From contig JBMZDR010000023.1 of NCBI GenBank assembly GCA_049614485.1, positions 1-29,860 of the forward strand: a stretch of 29,860 nucleotides of DNA, given 5' to 3'. The position numbers and the translations under genes are program-made. The DNA comes from GCA-2733415 sp049614485 (GTDB lineage: Bacteria; Bacteroidota; Bacteroidia; Flavobacteriales; Flavobacteriaceae). The number at the start of each line of letters is the position of its first letter. The first letter of the stretch is position 1. The notes under the pieces were generated by a model that saw only the letters and a list, made by a program, of their open reading frames with translations, ran no database searches and was not told the origin of the DNA. Of this stretch, positions 6,812 to 12,976 are shown piece after piece.

Positions 6812-7627
6812 ATGAAACAGAAAGATATTTCAGTCGTTATTAGCACATATAATTCGCCAGATTGGTTAGAAAAAGTTTTGTGGGGGTACAACACACAAAC
6901 TTATATGAATTTTGAAATGGTTATTGCAGATGATGGTTCTAAACCAGAAACAAAAAACTTGATAGCTCAATTAGCAAAAGAGGTGTTTTACGAAATAAAA
7001 CATGTGTGGCATGAAGATAATGGTTTTCAGAAATCACAAATTTTAAATAAAGCAATAGTTGCATGTGACACGGATTATATTTTAATGTCCGATGGTGACT
7101 GTATTCCTAAGGAAAATTTTATAGAAGAACATATTAAACACAGAGAAGAAGGCTATTTTTTATCTGGAGGATATCATAAATTACCAATGGCGCTATCAAA
7201 AAGCATTACTAAAAAGGATGTTTACAATGGTTCTTGTTTTGATGTTAATTGGTTGAAAAATAATGGAATGAAGACCTCTTTTAAAAATAATAAAATTGAT
7301 GCCTCAAGTTTAGCTATAAATATATTAAACGTAATAACACCAACAACTCCTAGCTGGAATGGACACAATGCTTCTGGTTGGAAAAGTGATATTGTAGCTA
7401 TAAATGGTTTTGATGAACGTATGCAGTATGGTGGACAGGATAGAGAGCTTGGAGAGCGTTTAGTTAATAATGGTGTTAAGCCTAAGCAAATTAGATACAG
7501 TACTGTTTGTTTGCATTTAGATCATCCAAGAGGATATGCTACTCAGGAATCTATTCAGAAAAACTTGAGTATTAGAAAAGAAACTAAGGTAAAGCAAAGC
7601 AAATGGACTAATTACGGAATTAAGTAA
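6812..7627 (+). CDS. family 2 glycosyltransferase with galactosyltransferase-type C-terminal domain
   Basis: This 271-residue protein has an N-terminal GT2 domain (ISVVISTYNSPDWLEKVLWG, VIADDGS, NGFQKSQILNKAI, YILMSDGDCIP with DGD as the DXD site) and a C-terminal Glyco_transf_7C-like part (SWNGHNASGWKSDIVAINGF followed by QYGGQDRELGERL). This two-part layout is common in Bacteroidota glycosyltransferases that extend chondroitin-like or core oligosaccharides. The start is unambiguous: the promoter box ends 4 bases upstream, so nothing can begin earlier on that transcript. Its stop codon is 8 bases from that of the convergent GT9 gene. Sugar specificity is not readable. Confidence 0.92.
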   Translation: MKQKDISVVISTYNSPDWLEKVLWGYNTQTYMNFEMVIADDGSKPETKNLIAQLAKEVFYEIKHVWHEDNGFQKSQILNKAIVACDTDYILMSDGDCIPKENFIEEHIKHREEGYFLSGGYHKLPMALSKSITKKDVYNGSCFDVNWLKNNGMKTSFKNNKIDASSLAINILNVITPTTPSWNGHNASGWKSDIVAINGFDERMQYGGQDRELGERLVNNGVKPKQIRYSTVCLHLDHPRGYATQESIQKNLSIRKETKVKQSKWTNYGIK

Positions 7628-7635
7628 TTATTGTT

Positions 7636-8700
7636 TTATGAAATGTTGTTCTTTAAAAATGAATTAAGCTCTGGGATAATCATTTCAGGGGTTAATTGTT
7701 TATAGAGTTCATCAGGATTTTCCTCAATTTTTTTTCGCTCTTCAAATGTAAAACTATTAAATAAATCGGGTTTCATTTCAAGTAAATGTACTGATTGGTG
7801 GAAACTACCATCTTCAAAACTAGCCCAATGCTCTTTGTTTACATAAGGAGAGAAAATTGTGAATGTGGGTTTTTCTAAAGCCTTTGCAATATGAACGGTA
7901 CCTCCTTCATTAGATACCAATGCGTCACAGTTATGCATTAAAATAATAAAATCTCTAATACTTTCAGCGTAAATATCAAGTATAATATTTTCTTGAAATT
8001 GGCAAAGCTTGTAAATTTTTATGGCTTCTTCTTTTTGATGAGGAGCGTAGTTAAATACAATATTTACATTATAATTCTGTGCTATATAGTCAATTAATGT
8101 AGCAATATATGAGTAAGGCATTGATTTTTGAGGAGTGCTTCCTAAAACACCAAGAACAATGGTTTTTTTGTTTGCGTATTTGCCTAATGGTTTTTGATGT
8201 TTCTCAATATCGGTTAAGTATATTTTAGGTTCATAATCAATATCAGAAAGCGCACACGCTTGTTTTAATAAATGTATCCTGTCTTCAATTGCTTTTCCGC
8301 AAAATTGTGTTTTGTGTTTTGAAATTTCTACAGGATTTGTATAATACCCAAGGTTTCCTAACTTTTTTCGGCTTTTATGACCAATAGTGATTTTAGCTTT
8401 AGAGAATTTACAGATAATTCTACTTTGAAACTTTGAGTAAGGATCAAAAATAATATCATACTTACTTTTCCTAACGGATCTTATAAGAGCAATAAGTGTT
8501 TTTAATTTTTTTAATTCTTTATCATTAATGGTTATTATTTTATCAATATTAGGGTTGTTCTCAATAACCCCATGTGTGTAATCATATGCTAAAAAATGAA
8601 TAATGCTTTTAGGGTGTGCTTTTTTATAATTGTTAGCTATTACTGAGCTAATTAAAACATCGCCAATTCGTTTATTTTGTATAATAAGTATTTTTTTCAT
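7636..8700 (-). CDS. family 9 glycosyltransferase (ADP-heptose:LPS heptosyltransferase-like)
   Basis: This 354-residue GT-B enzyme of family GT9 is related to WaaC, WaaF and WaaQ, which add heptose to the lipopolysaccharide core in the cytoplasm. The N-terminus KKILIIQNKRIGDVLISS carries the I-x-x-x-R-x-G-D-x-x-x-x-x acceptor motif. The C-terminal half has VLGVLGSTPQKSMP, the nucleotide-sugar contact strand, and CDALVSNEGGTVHIAKALEK, the hallmark D-x-x-x-x-x-x-x-G-x-x-H-x-A motif. Whether it transfers heptose or another sugar is uncertain, because the family is used more widely in Bacteroidota. Its position beside a Kdo-kinase-like gene supports a core-assembly role. A one-mismatch -7 box (TATATTTA on the bottom strand, 8732-8739) could be its promoter. 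Confidence 0.88.
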   Translation of the reverse strand: MKKILIIQNKRIGDVLISSVIANNYKKAHPKSIIHFLAYDYTHGVIENNPNIDKIITINDKELKKLKTLIALIRSVRKSKYDIIFDPYSKFQSRIICKFSKAKITIGHKSRKKLGNLGYYTNPVEISKHKTQFCGKAIEDRIHLLKQACALSDIDYEPKIYLTDIEKHQKPLGKYANKKTIVLGVLGSTPQKSMPYSYIATLIDYIAQNYNVNIVFNYAPHQKEEAIKIYKLCQFQENIILDIYAESIRDFIILMHNCDALVSNEGGTVHIAKALEKPTFTIFSPYVNKEHWASFEDGSFHQSVHLLEMKPDLFNSFTFEERKKIEENPDELYKQLTPEMIIPELNSFLKNNIS

Positions 8701-8725
8701 TTTATAGATTTAATAATAACAGAAG

Positions 8726-8759
8726 TTGGTCTAAATATAGAATATGATGATTATTTTTG
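8726..8759 (+). promoter_or_regulatory. promoter for the LPS-kinase-like gene
   Basis: TTG at 8726-8728 and TATTTTTG at 8752-8759 match the Bacteroidetes -33/-7 pattern with a 23-base spacer. Because the -7 box contains the TTG that would be the earliest possible start codon of the reading frame, translation must begin downstream, and the ATG at 8838 is preferred. Confidence 0.55.
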
Positions 8760-8837
8760 CACACTAATAAATTAGGTTTTGTAAAAGGAATCTTGTGCAA
8801 GTTATTATTTTTTCTACTTTTATTCAAAATTTTAAAC

Positions 8838-9611
8838 ATGATAAAAAAACTTATAATCAATCCGTTGTACAAGCACTCAGAAGTGGCGATAAAACGTTTA
8901 ATTAAAGTTTTTCATGTAGAGGGTAAAATAGTTGTTGTAGGTGATAGAAATATTATAAAATCTAATACCCTTGGAGAAGAGGAGGTGGGGTTGAAATTTT
9001 TTCAAAAACCAAATTTTATTAAATCTCTAATTTATGGTTTTTTTAGAGAGAGTAAAGCTAAACGATCCTATAATTATGCAGTAAAATTATTATCTTATAA
9101 TGTACTAACACCCCAGCCTATTGCTTGGTATGAAGAAAAAACTAGCCTGGGTTTGTTGGCAGATAGCTTATATGTTTGCTCCTATATAAAATATGATTTT
9201 ACGTTTAGAGAGCTAATACATAATCCGTTATTTCCTGATAGAGACAATATTTTAAAACAGTTTACTAGGTTTACGTTTAATATGCATGAACATAATGTTA
9301 ATTTCTTAGACCACTCTCCAGGGAATACATTAATTGTTAAAAATAAATTAGATCCTAAACAGTACGATTTTTATCTAATAGATTTAAACCGAATGAAGTT
9401 TGAGAAATTATCTATACATGAACGTATGGATAATTTTAAAAAACTTTGGTTGTCTAAAAAAATGGTCGCTATTATTAGTAAAGAATACGCTCAATTAAGT
9501 GGTGTTTTAGAAGATGATTTATATGATGAGCTGCTTAAAAGTTCTCAAGGCTTTAAACGAAAAATTGTAAAGAAGAAATACTTAAAACGAATGTATAAAA
9601 ATAGAGGCTGA
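8838..9611 (+). CDS. lipopolysaccharide core (Kdo) kinase-like protein
   Basis: This 257-residue protein belongs to the small-kinase group including KdkA/WaaP/InaA. These enzymes phosphorylate Kdo or heptose of the lipid A core with ATP. The catalytic-loop equivalent is LDHSPGNTLI (Asp...Asn), and LIDLNRM supplies the metal-binding aspartate in place of DFG. Upstream, VGLKFFQK holds the candidate ATP-anchoring lysine. The reading frame is open back to 8757, but a promoter box covers that region, so MIKKLIINPLYK at 8838 is chosen as the start. The last five codons and the stop lie within a 24-bp inverted repeat that forms the transcription terminator. It is alone in its transcript, convergent with dapD. 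Confidence 0.82.
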   Translation: MIKKLIINPLYKHSEVAIKRLIKVFHVEGKIVVVGDRNIIKSNTLGEEEVGLKFFQKPNFIKSLIYGFFRESKAKRSYNYAVKLLSYNVLTPQPIAWYEEKTSLGLLADSLYVCSYIKYDFTFRELIHNPLFPDRDNILKQFTRFTFNMHEHNVNFLDHSPGNTLIVKNKLDPKQYDFYLIDLNRMKFEKLSIHERMDNFKKLWLSKKMVAIISKEYAQLSGVLEDDLYDELLKSSQGFKRKIVKKKYLKRMYKNRG

Positions 9612-9639
9612 AATTAATTTCAGCCTCTATTTTTATACA
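9592..9639. terminator. bidirectional terminator overlapping a stop codon (24-bp perfect inverted repeat)
   Basis: Bases 9592-9615 and 9616-9639 are perfect reverse complements, with the core GAGGCTGAAATTAATTTCAG and A- and T-rich ends that supply U tracts in both directions. It separates the rightward kinase-like gene from the leftward dapD. The left arm is coding sequence: it contains the final codons and the TGA (9609-9611) of the kinase-like gene. Confidence 0.85.
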
Positions 9640-9659
9640 ATGATATTGATTTAATGATA

Positions 9660-10475
9660 CTAAACAGCAACATTATATTCTCTTAAAGCATCATTTAATG
9701 ATGTTTTCTTATTGGTACTTTCTTTACGTTTACCAATAATTAATGCACAAGGAACTTGAAATTCTCCTGCAGCAAATTTTTTGGTATAACTTCCCGGGAT
9801 TACTACAGATCTTGCGGGTATCACCCCTTTTGTTTCAATAGGAGTATCACCAGTAACATCAATAATTTTAGTGCTCATAGTTAAAACAACATTAGCTCCT
9901 AAAACGGCTTCTTTCTCTATTTTAACACCTTCTACAACGATACATCTTGATCCAATAAAAGCACCGTCTTCAATAATTACAGGAGCTGCTTGTAAGGGCT
10001 CTAAAACACCACCAATACCAACACCACCTGATAGGTGTACATTCTTTCCAATCTGAGCACAACTTCCAACAGTTGCCCATGTATCCACCATGGAGCCTTC
10101 ATCTACATATGCACCAATGTTTACATAACTAGGCATCATGATAACACCTTTAGAAACGTATGCGCCATGACGCGCAATGGCGTTTGGTACCACACGAACT
10201 CCTTTTTCTGCATATCCTTTTTTTAATGGAATCTTATCATGGTATTCAAAAATTCCAGCTTCCAGAGTTTCCATTTTTTGTATTGGAAAATACAACACAA
10301 CAGCTTTCTTAACCCATTCATTTACTTGCCACCCATTTGCAGTAGGCTCAGCAACACGTAGTTCACCAATATCAAGTAAGTCAATTACTTTTCTAATGGT
10401 GTTTTGGGTTGATTGTTCGTTTAGTAATTCTCGGTTATCCCAAGCGTTTTCTATGATTTGTTGTATGTTAGTCAT
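9660..10475 (-). CDS. dapD: 2,3,4,5-tetrahydropyridine-2,6-dicarboxylate N-succinyltransferase
   Basis: DapD transfers succinate from succinyl-CoA to tetrahydrodipicolinate in the succinylase branch of diaminopimelate and lysine synthesis, feeding peptidoglycan. The 271-residue length is that of the family. After an alpha-helical N-terminal domain, VRVVPNAIARHGAYVSKGVI begins the left-handed beta helix. This continues with the hexapeptide-repeat strands GAYVDEGSMVDTWATVGSCA and GKNVHLSGGVGIGGVLEP, then GAFIGSRCIVVEGVKI. The ATG at 10475 gives the usual N-terminus. It is transcribed alone from a promoter at 10494-10501, back to back with ruvX, and ends at a terminator shared with the kinase-like gene. 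Confidence 0.97.
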   Translation of the reverse strand: MTNIQQIIENAWDNRELLNEQSTQNTIRKVIDLLDIGELRVAEPTANGWQVNEWVKKAVVLYFPIQKMETLEAGIFEYHDKIPLKKGYAEKGVRVVPNAIARHGAYVSKGVIMMPSYVNIGAYVDEGSMVDTWATVGSCAQIGKNVHLSGGVGIGGVLEPLQAAPVIIEDGAFIGSRCIVVEGVKIEKEAVLGANVVLTMSTKIIDVTGDTPIETKGVIPARSVVIPGSYTKKFAAGEFQVPCALIIGKRKESTNKKTSLNDALREYNVAV

Positions 10476-10493
10476 TGTTGTTTAATTTTATGG

Positions 10494-10501
10494 CAAATAT
10501 A
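10494..10501 (-). promoter_or_regulatory. -7 promoter box for dapD
   Basis: The bottom strand reads TATATTTG, a perfect TAnnTTTG box 18 bases upstream of the dapD ATG. A TTG on the same strand (10529-10527) lies 25 bases further up, slightly longer than the usual 17-23 spacing. Confidence 0.55.
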
Positions 10502-10537
10502 AGCTCTTTCAGTCTAAAAATAAGGACAATTATGTAA

Positions 10538-10563
10538 TTGTACCAATATTAATGGTATTTTTG
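10538..10563 (+). promoter_or_regulatory. promoter for ruvX-def
   Basis: TATTTTTG at 10556-10563 is a perfect -7 box; TTG at 10538-10540 lies 15 bases upstream, slightly short of the usual spacing. The box overlaps an in-frame ATG at 10552, excluding that codon as a start for ruvX. Confidence 0.5.
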
Positions 10564-10599
10564 CCTAAAATGAATTGTTGTAATATGCAACAGTATTTT

Positions 10600-11013
10600 A
10601 TGGCAAAAGTTTTAGCATTAGATTACGGACAAAAAAGAACAGGTGTTGCAGTTACTGACGATATGCAGATAATAGCATCTGGTTTGAAAACAGTTGACAC
10701 TAAAGCATTGTTCAACTTTTTAGATGATTATTTTAAAAAAGAAAATGTAGAAACTGTTGTTTTAGGAGAACCAAAACAAATGAATTTTGAAGCTTCTGAA
10801 AGTGAAGTGTATATTCAAAAATTTATTAGAGGTTTTGAAAGTAAGTACCCTAACATGCCTTTGGTGAGAGTAGATGAACGCTTTACATCAAAAATGGCTT
10901 TTCAAACCATGATTGATAGTGGATTGAATAAAAAACAACGTCAGAATAAAGCATTAATTGATGAAATTAGTGCAACAATAATTTTACAATCATATTTATA
11001 TAATAAAAAATAA
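10600..11013 (+). CDS. ruvX: RuvX/YqgF family Holliday-junction resolvase-like nuclease
   Basis: This is an RNase H-fold protein of the YqgF/RuvX family, implicated in pre-16S rRNA 5'-end maturation and proposed as an alternative Holliday-junction resolvase. It shows AKVLALDYGQKRTGVAV (D-x-G-x-K-R-x-G), VVLGEPKQMN, VRVDERFTSKMA and ALIDEISATIILQSYL, the three acidic-motif regions of the active site. The frame is open upstream, with ATGs at 10552, 10570 and 10585. The start at 10600 is chosen because it gives the conserved M-x-x-x-L-x-x-D N-terminus, a 137-residue protein of normal family length and a leader of about 30 bases from the promoter. Its TAA overlaps the def ATG (TAATG). Confidence 0.92.
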   Translation: MAKVLALDYGQKRTGVAVTDDMQIIASGLKTVDTKALFNFLDDYFKKENVETVVLGEPKQMNFEASESEVYIQKFIRGFESKYPNMPLVRVDERFTSKMAFQTMIDSGLNKKQRQNKALIDEISATIILQSYLYNKK

Positions 11014-11603
11014 TGATATTACCAGTAATAGCGTACGGTGACCCTGTATTAAGAAAGGTAGCCAAAGAAATCACAAAAGAGCATCCAAATTTAGATGACA
11101 TTATTGCAAATATGTGGGAAACACAATACCATGCTCATGGTGTAGGAATTGCTGCTCCTCAGGTAGGATTATCACTCCGGTTATTTGTTATTGATGCTAG
11201 TCCGTTTGCAGATGATGATGAATTATCTGAGGAAGAACAAAATGTGTTGAAAAACTTTAAAAAAGTATTTATCAACCCAACAATTATTGAAGAGTCTGGA
11301 GAGGAATGGGCATTTAATGAAGGCTGTTTAAGTATACCAGATGTGCGTGAAGATGTGTTCAGAAAGGAAACTATTGTTGTAGAATATTTTGACGAAAATT
11401 GGGAAAAACAAACTGAAACCTTAAATGGTTTGGCAGCAAGAGTAGTTCAACATGAGTATGATCATATTGAAGGCGTGTTGTTTACCGATAAATTATCACC
11501 TTTAAAAAAGAGGTTGATAAAAGGGAAGTTAGCAAATATCTCAAAAGGAAAAGTAAATGCAGGTTACCGTATGAAATTCCCACAATTAAAAAAGAAAAGA
11601 TAG
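11013..11603 (+). CDS. def: peptide deformylase
   Basis: This Fe/Zn metalloenzyme removes the N-formyl group from nascent proteins at the ribosome. All three family motifs are present in its 196 residues: GVGIAAPQVG near residue 48, EGCLS with metal-ligand C105, and QHEYDH with H147, E148 and H151. The insertion between motifs 1 and 2 (SPFADDDELSEEEQNVLKNF) is acidic and longer than in E. coli, a type common in Bacteroidota. Its ATG overlaps the ruvX stop codon, so the pair is co-transcribed and probably translationally coupled. The gene for methionyl-tRNA formyltransferase, its usual partner elsewhere, is not in the window. Confidence 0.97.
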   Translation: MILPVIAYGDPVLRKVAKEITKEHPNLDDIIANMWETQYHAHGVGIAAPQVGLSLRLFVIDASPFADDDELSEEEQNVLKNFKKVFINPTIIEESGEEWAFNEGCLSIPDVREDVFRKETIVVEYFDENWEKQTETLNGLAARVVQHEYDHIEGVLFTDKLSPLKKRLIKGKLANISKGKVNAGYRMKFPQLKKKR

Positions 11604-11651
11604 AATAATATTATAAGGCGAAATTGTATATTCGCATACAAATTTTAAAAT

Positions 11652-12062
11652 ATGAGTTTAGAAAAGATTTTAGCAATTTCAGGAAAACCAGGTTTATATG
11701 AGTTAAAAGCACAGACGCGTTCTGGGTTTTTAGCTGAGTCTTTAATTGATGGTAAAAAACTATCAGTAGGAATGCGTCATAATGTAAGTGTGTTGAATGA
11801 GATAGCAATTTATACTTATGCAGAAGAAGTGCCGTTAAGAGATATTTTTAATACTATTAAAGAAAAAGAAAACGGAGGCGAAGCAATTAGCCATAAAGTG
11901 TCTAAAAATGAATTAGAAAGCTATTTTTCTGAAGTATTACCAGGATATGATGAAGATCGTGTATATGCCAGTGACATGAAAAAAGTCATTCAATGGTACA
12001 ATTTATTACACAAAAGAGGAATGTTAGATTTTGATACTGCCGCTGTGTCAGAAGAAGAATAG
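11652..12062 (+). CDS. DUF5606 domain protein
   Basis: This is a 136-residue Bacteroidota-specific protein I recognise as DUF5606; its function is unknown to me. It starts MSLEKILAISGKPGLYELKA, continues as a predicted beta-rich N-terminal half (VGMRHNVSVLNEIAIYTYAE), and has a helical C-terminal half with DEDRVYASDMKKVIQWYNLL and a final acidic AAVSEEE. No signal peptide or membrane segment is seen. It lies 48 bases after def with a one-mismatch -7 box (TATATTCG, 11627-11634) between them, so it may be read both from the ruvX-def transcript and on its own. A strong terminator follows. Conserved neighbours def, ruvX and mazG suggest a housekeeping role, but this is only context. Confidence 0.85.
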   Translation: MSLEKILAISGKPGLYELKAQTRSGFLAESLIDGKKLSVGMRHNVSVLNEIAIYTYAEEVPLRDIFNTIKEKENGGEAISHKVSKNELESYFSEVLPGYDEDRVYASDMKKVIQWYNLLHKRGMLDFDTAAVSEEE

Positions 12063-12083
12063 TATTTTTTTAAAATGATATTT

Positions 12084-12110
12084 AAAACCTACAATTGTAT
12101 TGTAGGTTTT
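12084..12110 (+). terminator. terminator after the DUF5606 gene
   Basis: AAAACCTACAAT (12084-12095) and ATTGTAGGTTTT (12099-12110) form a perfect 12-bp stem with a 3-base loop, followed by further T residues. It lies 21 bases after the stop codon and separates this gene from mazG. Confidence 0.85.
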
Positions 12111-12141
12111 TTTATTTTTAACACGTTATAAAAAAGGCATC

Positions 12142-12915
12142 ATGAACTCAAGAGCACAACAATTACAAGCGTTTGACAGGTTATTAACTATTATGGATGA
12201 ATTGCGAGAGCAATGCCCGTGGGATAAAAAACAAACCTTACAGTCATTACGTCATTTAACCATTGAAGAAACTTATGAATTGGGTGATGCAATTCTGAAT
12301 AATGATTTACAGGAAGTCAAAAAAGAATTAGGTGATCTGTTACTTCATATTGTGTTTTATGCTAAAATTGGTAGTGAAACTAAAGATTTTGATATAGCAG
12401 ATGTGTTAACTTCAGTTTGTGATAAGTTAGTACACCGTCATCCGCATATTTACGCAGATGTAAAAGTTGCTAATGAAGAAGATGTGAAGCGAAATTGGGA
12501 AAAACTAAAATTAAAAGAAGGGAATAAAAGTGTGTTAGAGGGTGTGCCTAAAAGTTTACCGGCTCTTGTAAAGGCGAGTAGAATTCAAGAAAAAGTTGCA
12601 GGAGTAGGTTTTGACTGGGAAAAGCCAGAACAAGTTTGGGAGAAAGTAGAAGAGGAGCTCGGAGAATTTCAAGATGAAGTGAAAAATGGGAATGCAGATG
12701 CCACGGAAGCGGAGTTTGGAGATGTGTTGTTTTCTTTAATTAATTATGCAAAACATTTAAATATTAATGCAGAAAACGCTCTAGAACGTACCAATAAAAA
12801 ATTCATCAAGAGGTTTCAATATTTAGAACAAAAATCTAAAGATTTAGGGAAGAATTTAGATGAGATGACTTTAAAGGAAATGGATATTTACTGGGAAGAA
12901 GCTAAGAGAATTTAA
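12142..12915 (+). CDS. mazG: nucleoside triphosphate pyrophosphohydrolase MazG
   Basis: MazG hydrolyses (d)NTPs to monophosphates and pyrophosphate, cleaning the nucleotide pool and, in E. coli, lowering ppGpp. The 257-residue protein has two all-helical MazG domains, as in the E. coli enzyme. The N-terminal one has CPWDKKQTLQSLRHLTIEE and KKELGDLLLHIVFYA, giving the E-E-x-x-E and E-x-x-D magnesium ligands. The C-terminal one has EEELGEFQDEV and EAEFGDVLFSLINYA. The linker KLKEGNKSVLEGVPKSLPAL is highly typical. The ATG at 12142 fits the usual start. It stands alone between two terminators; no clear TAnnTTTG box was seen upstream, so its promoter is unassigned. Confidence 0.95.
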   Translation: MNSRAQQLQAFDRLLTIMDELREQCPWDKKQTLQSLRHLTIEETYELGDAILNNDLQEVKKELGDLLLHIVFYAKIGSETKDFDIADVLTSVCDKLVHRHPHIYADVKVANEEDVKRNWEKLKLKEGNKSVLEGVPKSLPALVKASRIQEKVAGVGFDWEKPEQVWEKVEEELGEFQDEVKNGNADATEAEFGDVLFSLINYAKHLNINAENALERTNKKFIKRFQYLEQKSKDLGKNLDEMTLKEMDIYWEEAKRI

Positions 12916-12922
12916 TAAACTA

Positions 12923-12952
12923 AAAAAAGCCACTCAACTGAGTGGCTTTTTT
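12923..12952. terminator. bidirectional terminator between mazG and the metallopeptidase gene
   Basis: A 14-bp perfect stem (core GCCACTCA / TGAGTGGC) with an AC centre, flanked by A6 and T6 tracts on its two sides, lies between two convergent genes. It can terminate both strands. Confidence 0.88.
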
Positions 12953-12976
12953 GTTAAGCAATAGTGATGATATGAG

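Noticed and set aside
8757..8837. N-terminal extension of the LPS-kinase-like protein from a TTG codon, with a hydrophobic stretch resembling a signal anchor
   Set aside because: The TTG is part of a perfect TAnnTTTG promoter box with a TTG -33 element upstream, so the region is mostly untranslated leader; the ATG at 8838 starts the conserved part.
9871..10485. Three rightward open frames opposite dapD
   Set aside because: They are antisense shadows of a highly conserved gene and lack promoters or family features.
10552..10599. Longer RuvX start with a cysteine-containing N-terminus
   Set aside because: The ATG at 10552 lies upstream of and against the promoter box, and the ATG at 10600 gives the conserved family N-terminus and normal length. 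The ATG at 10570 remains possible but adds ten residues not typical of the family.
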